Part shown: piece by piece, positions 41,257 to 50,594 of the stretch
How the letters are laid out: every line of letters begins with the position of its first letter
Position numbering within the stretch: the first letter of the stretch is position 1
NCBI GenBank assembly: GCA_964419545.1
Contig: CAYQQU010000001.1
Span: 1 to 64,000 of the forward strand
DNA from: CAYQQU01 sp964419545
Lineage (GTDB): Bacteria; Bacteroidota; Bacteroidia; Chitinophagales; Saprospiraceae
Direction: 5' to 3'
Length of the DNA: 64,000 nucleotides
Notes under the pieces: model-generated
What the model was told of the DNA's origin: nothing
Seen by the model: only the letters and a program-made list of their open reading frames with translations
Databases searched by the model: none
Position numbers and translations under genes: made by a program

Positions 41257-43563
41257 TCAAAAGCGGTAATCGATGCGGGCGGTGAAGTTGCGCGGCGCCT
41301 CCAGCAGGCCGGGCCGGGTGGAATATTCCACGTTGAAGGCGTTGCCGAGCAGCAGCATCAGCCGGAATGGCTTCGTGATCTGGTAGCCGGCCCGGAAGTT
41401 GACCACGGTAAAGCCCTGGTCGTTTGCTTCGCGGTATTCCTGCAGGCCGGGCACCAGCGCCAGCAGTATCCCGTCGATGGCTTCGATGCGGCTGTTGTGG
41501 AATACTTCCGCGCCCAGCGTGAATCGGCCGGGCGTAGCTTCCGCGTCGAGTTTGAACAGGTGCTTCGACCGGTATTTCAGGACGTTTTCGTTGGAAGAAG
41601 AGCGGTCGGCGTTGATCTGCCCTTCGGTGGCCGTTTCGAAGTCGGTGATGCGGGTGGTGTCGAAATTGTCGAAAGTGGGATCGATGTACGTATACCCGGC
41701 AAGCAGGTTGAACGGAACGTCGGCGATCTCGCCCCGACCGGCTACGGAAGCTTCCAGGCCCTGGATCTGGGTGCCGCCGGTATTGACGGCGCTGAAGCCC
41801 AGGCCGAAGGGCGTGAAGTTGAAGTTAAACTCCACCATATTGTCGAAGCGGGAGATGAAGGCGGCCAGGTCGACAAAACCCTCAAAGCTGCCGAACCGGA
41901 AGCCTTGTTTCAACCCGATTTCTCCCGACCAGCCCGTTTCGAAGTCGAGAGCGGGGTTGGGGAGGATGGTGACGCCGCCGGCATTGGTGAAGATAAACTT
42001 TTCGGCGATCGACGGGAAACGGTAGCCCTGGCCCCAGGAAGCGCGCAGAAAAGTGGCTTCGGCCGCCCGGTAATTGAGGCCGAGCCGGAACACCGGCCGT
42101 GAGTCGGTCTCGTCGCTGGGAGCGATGGGGACGTCGTTGACCGTAAAGCCGGGATTGTCGATGCGGTTGGCTTCGAAGCGAAAGCCGGCCGAGACGTTGA
42201 GGCGTTCGAAAAGCGCTTTGTCGAGCTGGACGTAGCCGGCGAAATTGGTGGCGGTAAAGGTGGTGTCGCCGTACAGCTCCGCTTCGGTGGAAGTGCCGAG
42301 CCCGACGATGCCGGCCGTCAGCACGAGGCCGGCGCTTTCTATGTTGCGTTGGAACTGGTATTCGCCGTAGTAGGAGTTGGAGCGGTTGCTTTGATTGCCT
42401 CCCAGGTCGTTATTGTCGGTGAAGAAAAAACGTCCCAGTACGCGGTGGCGGTTGCCGGCGCCGTCGAAATAGGTGAGGTGAGGATCGAGGTTGTAGCGAA
42501 ACCGGTCGCGCCGGCTCACCGAAGAAGTATCGGCATTGTAGGGGCGATCGGCGTCGGCCCAGTAGAAAAAGCCGCCGTTCTCACCGTAGTTGAAATTGGC
42601 GTTCAGGCCGAATGACAGGCGGTCGGTAGCCCGGTAGCGGGTATTGAAATTGAATCGGCCGAACTGATTGTAGGTATTTTGGTTGAAGCTTTCTTCGTCG
42701 AAGTAGAAGCCCCCGAGTACGAGGTCGAGTTTGTCGATCTTGCGGCGGTGGGCCACGCTGGCGCCCAGGGTGCGCGGCGCGCTATCCCACCAGGCTTTTT
42801 CTTCGTCTTCTGGTTTGAAATAGTGGGTGTAGTAAGCAGAGACGATGGTTTCCGGCTCTGCTTTAGGATAGGCCGTGCGGACGTTGACGATGCCGTTGAG
42901 CGCCGAAGAGCCGTAGAGGGCGGAGGCGGCGCCTTTCAGTACTTCGACCTGGGCGATATTTTCCACCGGGACGTCCACCCAGTTGGGAAAACCGGCGTCG
43001 GGCTGCAGGATCGGAATGTCGTCTACGAGCAGCAGCACCCGGCTGCCGGCGCCCTGGCTGTAGCCGGAGCCGCCGCGGATGTTGGCCTGCCCGTCGATGA
43101 TGGTCACGCCCGGCACTTTTTCCAGGGCGTCGTCGAGCGATAGCTTGTTGGCGTTCTCGATCAGCCGGGGCTGGAGCACCTCCAGCGAGACGGTAACCTC
43201 GCTGAGCGGCTTTTCGTATTTACCGGTGGTGACGGTAGCCGTTTCCAGGACGGTAAAAGCGGGTTTCAGCGCCAGGTCGAGCTGTCGCGTCTCACCTGCC
43301 GTCAGCTCGACGGTTTCCTCGTAGGTGCGGTATCCGATATACGAAACCTTCAATTGGTAGGTTCCCGGAGGAACGGTAAGCCGGAAAGCGCCTTCCAGGT
43401 CGGTGATGGCGCCGGTAGTCGTACCCATGGCAACGGTGGCGGAAATCAGCGGTTCGCCGGAGGCGGCGTCGGTGACTTTCCCTTCAATAGTGGTGTCCTG
43501 GGCGATCAGCCTGCCTGCAAAAAGCAGGGAAACCCAAAACGTCAGGAGGTTTGATGTGCGCAT
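41257..43563 (-). CDS. TonB-dependent outer membrane receptor
   Basis: 768 residues from ATG 43563; residues further upstream in the open frame are not a signal. Signal peptide ends LLFAGRLIAQ. A carboxypeptidase-regulatory-like domain follows (IEGKVTDAASGEPLISATVAMG, about 22-105), then the plug with RGGSGYSQGAGSRVLLLVDDIPI and a 22-strand barrel ending in NFTARIDYRF. No SusD partner gene is present, so a metal, cobalamin or siderophore-like substrate is as likely as a glycan. No TonB box is certain. A TAnnTTTG element lies at 43617-43624. Confidence 0.93.
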   Translation of the reverse strand: MRTSNLLTFWVSLLFAGRLIAQDTTIEGKVTDAASGEPLISATVAMGTTTGAITDLEGAFRLTVPPGTYQLKVSYIGYRTYEETVELTAGETRQLDLALKPAFTVLETATVTTGKYEKPLSEVTVSLEVLQPRLIENANKLSLDDALEKVPGVTIIDGQANIRGGSGYSQGAGSRVLLLVDDIPILQPDAGFPNWVDVPVENIAQVEVLKGAASALYGSSALNGIVNVRTAYPKAEPETIVSAYYTHYFKPEDEEKAWWDSAPRTLGASVAHRRKIDKLDLVLGGFYFDEESFNQNTYNQFGRFNFNTRYRATDRLSFGLNANFNYGENGGFFYWADADRPYNADTSSVSRRDRFRYNLDPHLTYFDGAGNRHRVLGRFFFTDNNDLGGNQSNRSNSYYGEYQFQRNIESAGLVLTAGIVGLGTSTEAELYGDTTFTATNFAGYVQLDKALFERLNVSAGFRFEANRIDNPGFTVNDVPIAPSDETDSRPVFRLGLNYRAAEATFLRASWGQGYRFPSIAEKFIFTNAGGVTILPNPALDFETGWSGEIGLKQGFRFGSFEGFVDLAAFISRFDNMVEFNFNFTPFGLGFSAVNTGGTQIQGLEASVAGRGEIADVPFNLLAGYTYIDPTFDNFDTTRITDFETATEGQINADRSSSNENVLKYRSKHLFKLDAEATPGRFTLGAEVFHNSRIEAIDGILLALVPGLQEYREANDQGFTVVNFRAGYQITKPFRLMLLLGNAFNVEYSTRPGLLEAPRNFTARIDYRF

Positions 43564-43616
43564 TGCGTATCCTTTGTTGAAATTGACCAATGGGTTCAAA
43601 GAGCAGTTCGGCAGGG

Positions 43617-43624
43617 CAAAAGTA
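43617..43624 (-). promoter_or_regulatory. -7 element for the TonB-dependent receptor
   Basis: TACTTTTG on the minus strand, exact TAnnTTTG, 54 bp before the chosen ATG (43563). It lies inside the longer open frame, which supports the inner start. Confidence 0.55.
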
Positions 43625-43773
43625 GCACAATATGATTGAATTTTTTCAATACGCCGACGACAATTCCGGGAAGTAAGCCGGATTACAATTTTGTTAAAAT
43701 GTGACCAGGCGTTGTCGATTTTATCATATCTTGCAAAACTTAAAATCAAGTTTTACAACCAAATCGTCTTACT

Positions 43774-44562
43774 ATGAGAGGGAAGTTTTTACTATCCATT
43801 CCTTTTATTTTCTTGTTCTTCAGTAACTTGGGCTTTGCCCAGGAATGCGAACCGGCGGAGGAGCTTCCGCCCAACGCCATCGTTTTTCCGCTGCCGTTTT
43901 CCGATAGCAATCCCGACGGCGGGATCACCGACACGGCAGTACTCAACCAGTATTTCGAGTTTGCCGTCACCATCGACAATCCGGGAGAGTTCAACGGCAT
44001 TCCGTTCGAAAGTATCGAACTGACGACGGAAGGAGCGATCTCCAATCTCCCGTCCGGCATGGACTACATCTGCAATCCGCCCAACTGCATCATCGGCCCC
44101 ATGGAACGCGGCTGTATCCTGCTGTTCGGCACGCCCGACGACCCGGCTGACGTCGGTGTACACGATCTGACCATTACCGGCATCCTTCGCCTGGCGGGCG
44201 GCACCACCATCCCGGTCACTTTCCCGGGCTCCCCGGGTTTGCCTTCCGGCAACTACTTTTTGTTCGTCAACGAGACGGTCTCCACCCAGGAGTTGCTGCG
44301 GGCTTCCATCGACCTGGAAAGCCGGCCCAACCCGACTGCCGGTCTGACCCAGATCCTCGTCACTGCGGAAAACGCGGACGATTTCGACTTTCTGGTCACC
44401 GACGTGCTCGGTAAGGTCGTGCACCGCCGCACGGTTTCCCTGATGAGCGGGGAAAATACCATCGAATTCAACGCCGGTAACCTGGCGCCGGGTATGTACC
44501 ATTACGTGCTGCGCAACGAATTGGGCGCCGTAGCCGAACGCCTGATCATCAGCCGTCGCTAG
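43774..44562 (+). CDS. Secreted protein with T9SS C-terminal sorting domain
   Basis: 262 residues. Signal peptide MRGKFLLSIPFIFLFFSNLGFAQ. The mature part (about 24-180) has six Cys, several in Pro-rich pairs (DYICNPPNCIIGPMERGC), likely disulfides. From about 180: LESRPNPTAGLTQILV, then VTDVLGKVV and NLAPGMYHYVL, the type A T9SS sorting domain. Predicted to leave the cell through T9SS and remain on the surface or be released. Function of the passenger unknown. Followed by a terminator-like hairpin and a second T9SS protein on the same strand. Confidence 0.82.
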   Translation: MRGKFLLSIPFIFLFFSNLGFAQECEPAEELPPNAIVFPLPFSDSNPDGGITDTAVLNQYFEFAVTIDNPGEFNGIPFESIELTTEGAISNLPSGMDYICNPPNCIIGPMERGCILLFGTPDDPADVGVHDLTITGILRLAGGTTIPVTFPGSPGLPSGNYFLFVNETVSTQELLRASIDLESRPNPTAGLTQILVTAENADDFDFLVTDVLGKVVHRRTVSLMSGENTIEFNAGNLAPGMYHYVLRNELGAVAERLIISRR

Positions 44563-44616
44563 TCTGTTTTTGCTTATCTCCACACCCTTCTGAATTTCCC
44601 TCATTGTAAGTTGGCC

Positions 44617-44654
44617 GGCCGGCGCATAGCATCGCCTATGCTGGCCTTTCTTTT
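44617..44654 (+). terminator. Terminator-like hairpin
   Basis: GGCC...GCATA (44617-44628) pairs with TATGC-T-GGCC (44637-44646) with a small internal asymmetry, then TTTCTTTT. It lies 55 bp after the T9SS protein stop. Confidence 0.55.
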
Positions 44655-44699
44655 ATCGAACCCATTAACCCGTAATGGGGTCATCCAAAACTCAACGCG

Positions 44700-46508
44700 A
44701 TGAAAAGGGAAGTCTACATCATCTTACTACTTTTAATCTCAGGGATTACCGGATACGGCCAAATGGGATGTCCCGGTTGTCTGGTAACCCTGTCGGATAC
44801 TTTGCCGGAGGACACCATTTTTCTGGGCGAAGCCGCCGGCGGACAGGTCGGACAGTTCTACGACGCCGACCTCAGCTTTCGCATGCCCAAGACCACCGAT
44901 CCGGTCAACGCGGTCGATCCGGGAACGCCGGCCGGGTTGACGATCGACCAGATCACCATCCTCTCGGTATCAAACGTTCCGCCCGGCCTCAGCTGGGAGG
45001 CCAACCAACTGGAATTCGATCCCGCTACCCAAACTGACGGATGCGTCAAATTTTGCGGCATCCCATTGCAACCGGGCCTCTACGAAGTGGAAGTGGTGGT
45101 ATCGGCTGAAGTTTTCCTCATCACGGAAACGACCTCTTTCAGTTTCCCGTTGCAAATCGACCCTTCGGTGAGCGATACGGAAGGGTTTACAATGGTGAAT
45201 AACTCCGGTTGCGGGGAGGTCACGGTCGATTTTTCCAATAATATCCCCGCCGGGGATAACGAGGGCATCAGCTACCTGTGGGATTTCGGCAACGGCAATA
45301 CCTCCACCGCTGAATCGCCCCCCGCTCAGGTGTACGACGAACCGGGAGTCTACGAAGTCAACTACCAGGCCGTCGTGGATACGATCGGTTATCTGCTGAC
45401 TTCCGTCTCCGTCGATTCGCTGGACTGCTCCGACTTATTCAACGGGCCGGATGTGGAGGTCACCCTCTTCGATCCGGCGGGCGAAGTGATCTATGTTTCT
45501 GAGCCCGTGAACAATGCCCAATTGCCGGTGGTGTTCAATCTGAACCTGGCCCTGGATACGGGGACTTACCGGCTGGAAGTCAAGGACGATGACTTTGGGT
45601 TGGGCGGCGATGACGATCCCTGCGGGGTCATTGAATTCGATCGCGAGGCCGGGGCCGGCGCCTTCACCCAGGGGGCGCTCAAGGTCAACCTGGGGCTTTT
45701 CCATCCCGTAGATACCATTCGCTCCGCCGACACGGTGAGGGTATTCCCCCAGCCGGCGGCGCCGAATGTCACCGGGGCGCCGGCTACGCCGCTCTGCGAA
45801 GGAGAAGCGCTGGTGCTGTCGACTGACCTCGCCGGCGACCTCCAATGGTACCGGGACAGCCTGCCTTTGGTAGGCGAAGTGGAGGAAGTCCTGAACGTCG
45901 ATCAGGCGGCCACCTACTGGGTGACCTACACCTCCGATGAGGGTTGCCAGGCCGTTTCCGATCCGGTATTCATCACTTTCGAGCCCCTGCCCGTCAGTCC
46001 GGTGTTCTTCAACGACGACAATATGCTGGCCGTTTTCGATACGGCCGCGCTGCCGGAAGTCTACGATCTGCACTGGTATTTCGAGGGGGAAAGCCTGGGC
46101 TCGCTGGTGGATCCTTTCGCTCATTGCGCTAGGGCCAGCGGGGAATACGTGCTGGAAGTAACCGATCTGAATACGGGCTGCAGCAGCGCCTATAGCCAGT
46201 TGGTATTCGTCGATCCGGATGGAATAGATTGTACGACGAGCACGGTAGCGGCAAATGCGGCGGAGTCAGCGCTATGGCGCGCCTGGCCCAATCCTGCCGG
46301 CCGGGAAGTTTTCCTCTCGCCGCCGGAACTATGGACGGGCCCCGTGGCCTGGCGTTTACTCGACGGCCGAGGCGCCGTTATGGACTCCGGCCGAAGCCCA
46401 TTCGTCGAAGGGGCGCTGCGCATCGATTTATCGGAGTTCCCTGCGGGCCTGATCTTTGTGGAGCTGCAGTTGGGTAACGACCGGCAGGTGTTGAAGGTGA
46501 TCAAATAA
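44700..46508 (+). CDS. Secreted multi-domain protein (PKD, Ig-like) with T9SS sorting domain
   Basis: 602 residues. Signal peptide MKREVYIILLLLISGITGYG followed by a Cys pair GCPGC. A PKD-type module near 165-225 (GISYLWDFGNGNTSTAESPP), then an Ig-like module about 345-425 with GDLQWYRDSLPL and a paired Cys. The C-terminus is a T9SS sorting domain (LWRAWPNPAGREVFLS to LKVIK). Probably an extracellular adhesive or structural protein; no catalytic motif seen. It follows another T9SS cargo gene; a CCCATTA/TAATGGG palindrome (44661-44679) lies in the leader. Confidence 0.83.
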   Translation: MKREVYIILLLLISGITGYGQMGCPGCLVTLSDTLPEDTIFLGEAAGGQVGQFYDADLSFRMPKTTDPVNAVDPGTPAGLTIDQITILSVSNVPPGLSWEANQLEFDPATQTDGCVKFCGIPLQPGLYEVEVVVSAEVFLITETTSFSFPLQIDPSVSDTEGFTMVNNSGCGEVTVDFSNNIPAGDNEGISYLWDFGNGNTSTAESPPAQVYDEPGVYEVNYQAVVDTIGYLLTSVSVDSLDCSDLFNGPDVEVTLFDPAGEVIYVSEPVNNAQLPVVFNLNLALDTGTYRLEVKDDDFGLGGDDDPCGVIEFDREAGAGAFTQGALKVNLGLFHPVDTIRSADTVRVFPQPAAPNVTGAPATPLCEGEALVLSTDLAGDLQWYRDSLPLVGEVEEVLNVDQAATYWVTYTSDEGCQAVSDPVFITFEPLPVSPVFFNDDNMLAVFDTAALPEVYDLHWYFEGESLGSLVDPFAHCARASGEYVLEVTDLNTGCSSAYSQLVFVDPDGIDCTTSTVAANAAESALWRAWPNPAGREVFLSPPELWTGPVAWRLLDGRGAVMDSGRSPFVEGALRIDLSEFPAGLIFVELQLGNDRQVLKVIK

Positions 46509-46514
46509 TCCGGC

Positions 46515-47177
46515 TTAGCGAGTACCCACAAAGGTCAGCTCGAACCCTTCGATGGATTCCAGAGCGGGTGCTTCTTCGAGGTGTACGCCGGCGACTTTCG
46601 CCTTGAGCCGGGTGAGGGTCGCCGCTGCTTCGCTCTGCCGGATCGCAATGTCGACCCGGGCGGCGTCGCCGAAATGTTGGTCGATCATCGGGATATCCAG
46701 GCTTTTGACGGCGCTCATCACTTCGCCCATGATGGCGTAATCAAAAGATAAGCGGTAGACATTTTCGACGGTGCGTTCGATGACGGTGGCCTGCCGCAGG
46801 GCGTCGGCGGCGCTTTCGCGATACGCCTGGATCAGGCCGGAAGCCCCGAGCAGCGTGCCTCCGAAGTAGCGCACGACGATAACGATGATATTGGTGAGGC
46901 CGAAGCTGTCGATCTGTCCGAGTATAGGGCGTCCGGCGGTGCCGCTGGGCTCGCCGTCGTCGTTGGCCCGGAAGTTGTTGCCGTCCAGGCCCAGCCGGAA
47001 CGCAAAGCAGTAATGGCGGGCTTTGGGGTGCAGCTTGCGCACCGCTTCCAGGTGCTCCTGCCATTCCGTTGCTGAGTAAGCCGGGAAGGCATAGGCGAGA
47101 AACTTGCTGCCCCGGTCGCGAAATATCCCTTCGCTGGCGGCGGCGATGGTGTGGTAGGTGTCGGGCGTTTGGGCCAT
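46515..47177 (-). CDS. YigZ/IMPACT family protein
   Basis: 220 residues, cytosolic, with two domains. The N-terminal UPF0029/Impact domain contains GSKFLAYAFP, KARHYCFAFRLG, the family signature DDGEPSGTAGRPILGQI and VRYFGGTLLGASGLI (about 8-125). The C-terminal ferredoxin-like domain (about 135-210) contains RLSFDYAIMGEVMSAV. Function of the bacterial family is not settled; eukaryotic relatives regulate translation. Convergent with the T9SS protein; divergent from the DUF1599 gene, both with their own -7 elements. Confidence 0.92.
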   Translation of the reverse strand: MAQTPDTYHTIAAASEGIFRDRGSKFLAYAFPAYSATEWQEHLEAVRKLHPKARHYCFAFRLGLDGNNFRANDDGEPSGTAGRPILGQIDSFGLTNIIVIVVRYFGGTLLGASGLIQAYRESAADALRQATVIERTVENVYRLSFDYAIMGEVMSAVKSLDIPMIDQHFGDAARVDIAIRQSEAAATLTRLKAKVAGVHLEEAPALESIEGFELTFVGTR

Positions 47178-47212
47178 TTTCTCCGGTTAGCAATAGTGAA
47201 ATGATCGACCCG

Positions 47213-47220
47213 CAAAAATA
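47213..47220 (-). promoter_or_regulatory. -7 element for yigZ-like gene
   Basis: TATTTTTG on the minus strand, exact TAnnTTTG, 36 bp before the ATG at 47177. It forms a divergent pair with the element at 47265. Confidence 0.55.
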
Positions 47221-47264
47221 CAGTCATTTTACCGTTCTTAGGACCATTTACCCCGCGGGTATCC

Positions 47265-47272
47265 TATATTTG
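47265..47272 (+). promoter_or_regulatory. -7 element for the DUF1599 gene
   Basis: TATATTTG, exact TAnnTTTG, 16 bp before the GTG start at 47289; the expected leader is about 10 nt, as for mutS. Confidence 0.55.
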
Positions 47273-47288
47273 TGCAAAATTTGGGCTT

Positions 47289-47843
47289 GTGGAACGTACG
47301 CTCGCACAATACGACGCGATCATCGGCCGGTGCCGGGAGCTTTTCGAGCAAAAAAACAGCGACTACGGCGCCGCCTGGCGCATCCTGCGCCCTGCTTCGC
47401 TTACCGATCAGCTGTATATCAAAGCCAAGCGCATCCGCAGCATCGAAGAAAAAGGGACGCAGAAGGTAAAAGACGGCGTGGAAGAGGAGTACGTCGGCCT
47501 GGTCAATTACAGCCTCATGGCTTTGATCCAATTGTCAGTGCCGGCCGAAGCACCGCTGGAACTGCCGCCGGCCGAAGCCCTGGATCGTTACGATCACTGG
47601 GCCGGGGAAACCCGCGAGCTGATGATCGCCAAAAACCACGATTACGGGGAAGTATGGCGGGAAATGCGCCTGAGTTCCATTACCGACCTGATCCTGATGA
47701 AATTGCTGCGCATTAAACAAATTGAAGACAATGCAGGTATTACTCTAGTATCGGAAGGCTTATCCGCCAACTATCAGGATATTGTCAATTACGCTATTTT
47801 TGCGCTGATTAAGATCCACGAAAAAAAAGAAGACAGATCATGA
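47289..47843 (+). CDS. DUF1599 family protein with internal duplication
   Basis: 184 residues from GTG 47289. Two halves repeat one pattern: residues about 17-85 (KNSDYGAAWRILRPASLTD, then VNYSLMALIQL) and about 115-180 (KNHDYGEVWREMRLSSITD, then VNYAIFALIKI). Each has the Asp-Tyr-Gly, Arg, Ile-Glu and Val-Asn-Tyr positions at similar spacing. The fold may be of the all-helical NTP-pyrophosphatase (MazG-like) kind; catalysis is unproved. Its stop shares ATGA with the BT_3928-type gene, so the pair is translationally coupled. Confidence 0.85.
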   Translation: MERTLAQYDAIIGRCRELFEQKNSDYGAAWRILRPASLTDQLYIKAKRIRSIEEKGTQKVKDGVEEEYVGLVNYSLMALIQLSVPAEAPLELPPAEALDRYDHWAGETRELMIAKNHDYGEVWREMRLSSITDLILMKLLRIKQIEDNAGITLVSEGLSANYQDIVNYAIFALIKIHEKKEDRS

Positions 47844-49321
47844 CGCTGGGCAAACTCGTGTTATTCGTAGCCGTCGCCGCACTGATTCTCACGCTCGTTT
47901 TCGGTTTGGTTTTTCGCCGGGTGAAAAACTGGCCGATCAGTTTTTTGCAGAACTTCGCCGGGATATTGTTCATTGTATCCGGCTTTGTCAAGGCGGTCGA
48001 TCCGCTGGGCACCGCTTACAAGATGGAACAGTATTTCGCCGAATTCGAGTCCGTCTTCCAGGGCGCCTGGTTCGCGTTCATGTCGCCGGTCTTTCCCTGG
48101 CTGGCCGGCTACGCCATCGGTTTCGCTGTATTTATGATCGTTTTCGAAATCATGCTGGGGGTGATGTTGCTGCTGGGGGCGGCGCCCCGGTTTACGGCCT
48201 GGGCGTTTTTGCTGTTGGTCGTTTTCTTCACCTTCCTCACCGGATTCACTTACCTGACGGGCTACGTGCCGGAAGGGGTGAACTTTTTCCAGTTCGGTCA
48301 ATGGGGCGACTACGTGGCTACCAATATGAAAGTCACCGACTGCGGTTGTTTCGGCGACTTTATCAAACTGGAGCCGCGCACCTCCTTCTTCAAGGACGTC
48401 TTCCTGCTGGTTCCCGGCTTGCTCTTCGTCATTTTCTGGTCACATAAGCACCAGCTACTTAATGCGTTCGGGCGCGCCGCCATCGTGGTGTTGGCTACGG
48501 TAGGGATTACTTTCTATTGCTTTACAAACTACGTATGGGATATCCCGAAACTCGATTTCCGGCCTTTCAAGGTAGGGGTTGACGTAGCTGAACGCAAAGC
48601 GATGGAAGAAGAAGCGGCGGCCAATGTCGATATCATCGCCTATCGCATGACCAATAAAGCTACCGGCGAGGTAGTCGAAATGCCTTACGAAGCGTACCTC
48701 AAAGCATATAAAGAGTATCCGAAGGAAGCGTGGGAACTCGAACAGGTGAAGTCGGAGCCGGCCGTGCCGCACACCAAGATCAGCGAGTTTGAAGTGAACG
48801 ACGTCGATGGAAACGACGTGACACAGGATATTTTGTCCGATCCGGGCTACGCCTTTATGGTCGTCGCCTACGAGTTGAAAGGCAAGGAAACGACCGGCGT
48901 CAAAACAGTAGTCGATACCACCTACGCCACGGATACGGTGCGCACCGCGGATACGGTGTACACCCAACGGCGTATTGCCGATGTACAGAAACGCCAGGTT
49001 CCGGCAACGGTCTACGAATGGAAGCCGGATTACCTTCAGCCCTGGCAGGAAAGGGTGAGCCCCATGCTGGAAGCCGCCCGCGCGGACGGGGTCGGCGCCT
49101 ACGCCATCACCAGCTTTGCCGCCCCGGAAAAGCTGGCGCAGTTTCAGGAAGACGCCGGCGCCCACTTTCCCATATACGTGGCCGACGATATTCTGTTGAA
49201 GACGATCATCCGATCCAACCCCGGCGTGGTGCTGATGAAAGACGGAGAGATCATCATGAAATGGCACCATTTGCGCCTGCCGAGCTATCCGGAGATCAAA
49301 GCGCAGTACATGCAGGAATAG
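47840..49321 (+). CDS. BT_3928-type DoxX/MauE-like membrane protein with thioredoxin-like domain
   Basis: 493 residues. Four to five membrane helices in the first 230, including the motif DCGCFGDFIKLEP found in MauE/DoxX-like proteins, where the Cys pair may be redox-active or disulfide-bonded. The C-terminal half, about 310-490, is a thioredoxin-like domain without a visible CxxC; it ends in PGVVLMKDGEIIMKWHH. Between them are repetitive Thr/Asp strands (TYATDTVRTADTVY). Likely involved in envelope redox or disulfide balance; inference. It overlaps the DUF1599 gene by 4 bp. Confidence 0.85.
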   Translation: MTLGKLVLFVAVAALILTLVFGLVFRRVKNWPISFLQNFAGILFIVSGFVKAVDPLGTAYKMEQYFAEFESVFQGAWFAFMSPVFPWLAGYAIGFAVFMIVFEIMLGVMLLLGAAPRFTAWAFLLLVVFFTFLTGFTYLTGYVPEGVNFFQFGQWGDYVATNMKVTDCGCFGDFIKLEPRTSFFKDVFLLVPGLLFVIFWSHKHQLLNAFGRAAIVVLATVGITFYCFTNYVWDIPKLDFRPFKVGVDVAERKAMEEEAAANVDIIAYRMTNKATGEVVEMPYEAYLKAYKEYPKEAWELEQVKSEPAVPHTKISEFEVNDVDGNDVTQDILSDPGYAFMVVAYELKGKETTGVKTVVDTTYATDTVRTADTVYTQRRIADVQKRQVPATVYEWKPDYLQPWQERVSPMLEAARADGVGAYAITSFAAPEKLAQFQEDAGAHFPIYVADDILLKTIIRSNPGVVLMKDGEIIMKWHHLRLPSYPEIKAQYMQE

Positions 49322-49553
49322 GGTAGTGCATAAGCAAAATTCTACTTCTGGTTCATCTCGGGTTATCCGGCTCAAAACTGGAAATCAAAGGAATGCAGCC
49401 GCATCGGATGAAGAAAAAACAAATAAGCCGACCAAACCGGTGATTTTTATGAAAATTGCCTTTACTTTGTAAGCCTATATTGGGTGGAAAAATGTAGTTT
49501 TTTCCGCTCGTGACCTATGATTAACCAAATTGCGGAAAAGTCAGACCACCTAG

Positions 49554-50489
49554 ATGTTAAGCAGAAGGAATGTCCGCATCAAAGTCATGCAGACGCTCTA
49601 CGCGCTCAGCCGTGATGAAAAAATGGGCTTCGACGGGGCCATGCGGCACTACCGCGAGAACGTTCGCAGATCCTTTGAGCTGTATTTATTTAATCTTCTT
49701 CAATTCATCCACGTTGCGGAATACGCAAAGGTGGATGCGGAGAAACGACACGCCAAACTACTCCCATCTGACGAAGACCGCCAGTTTAGCGCCAAGCTCG
49801 CCGAGAACGAATTGATCCGGTCCCTCACCGAGAATGAAGAACTCAAGCGCCTGTACCGGGCTTATCAGTTTGATGAAGGTAGCGACGATGACCGCGTACG
49901 GCAGATCTACGTCGGTTTCGCCAAGTCAGACGAGTACCGCGATTACGTGCTCGGCAAGGATGATGATCCCGAAAACCACCAGAAGATGTTACTCACCCTC
50001 TACAAGCACTGCCTGGGGGATGAGATGTTCACCGACCTGATGGAAGACAACTTTCCGCTCTGGGTAGACGACGAGTCGCTGATCGTCGGCGCCATCAAGA
50101 AGACCATTAAAGCCCTTCCGGCTGCGGGCGCTTTTTTCGAGAGCTACCGGCCGTCGGCCGAAACGACCGTTGAATTCGGGGAAAAGCTGCTGCAGGCGGT
50201 GATGAACGAAGACAGCGACCTGCTCGAGATCATCGAACCGACCCTGAAAAACTGGGACGTCGACCGGGTGGCCGTCATCGATATGATCCTGTTGAAAATG
50301 GCGCTCACCGAGCTCGTCACCTTTCCGACCATTCCCACCAAAGTGACGCTTAACGAGTTTGTCGAGATCTCCAAATTGTACAGCACCGAGAAGAGCAAAG
50401 ATTTCATCAACGGCATCCTCGACCGCCTGATGAAAAAACTACACAAAGAAGGAAGGATAAAAAAAGAAGGTCGGGGGCTGATGGAATAA
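49554..50489 (+). CDS. nusB: Transcription antitermination factor NusB
   Basis: 311 residues, about twice the E. coli length but normal for Bacteroidota. The start MLSRRNVRIKVMQTLYAL is the conserved first helix that binds boxA RNA. The canonical helical NusB core is C-terminal (about 195-305: FGEKLLQAVMNE, DRVAVIDMILLKMALTELV, NEFVEISKLYSTEKSKDFINGILDRL). The middle part is an inserted helical region found in this phylum. It participates in rRNA antitermination. Upstream 232 bp hold no exact TAnnTTTG. Confidence 0.93.
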   Translation: MLSRRNVRIKVMQTLYALSRDEKMGFDGAMRHYRENVRRSFELYLFNLLQFIHVAEYAKVDAEKRHAKLLPSDEDRQFSAKLAENELIRSLTENEELKRLYRAYQFDEGSDDDRVRQIYVGFAKSDEYRDYVLGKDDDPENHQKMLLTLYKHCLGDEMFTDLMEDNFPLWVDDESLIVGAIKKTIKALPAAGAFFESYRPSAETTVEFGEKLLQAVMNEDSDLLEIIEPTLKNWDVDRVAVIDMILLKMALTELVTFPTIPTKVTLNEFVEISKLYSTEKSKDFINGILDRLMKKLHKEGRIKKEGRGLME

Positions 50490-50582
50490 AACCCGGCGCC
50501 AGGGCGGCCGGTAAGCACGATCACATTCATCTCCGCGTTTGGGGCGTATTTCCCGTTAGGCCTTTCTATTCCTGCAAGTTAT

Positions 50583-50590
50583 TATATTTG
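50583..50590 (+). promoter_or_regulatory. -7 element for guaA, almost abutting the start codon
   Basis: TATATTTG, exact TAnnTTTG. Only 4 bp separate it from ATG 50595, so the transcript may start at or next to the start codon. Confidence 0.5.
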
Positions 50591-50594
50591 CTTC

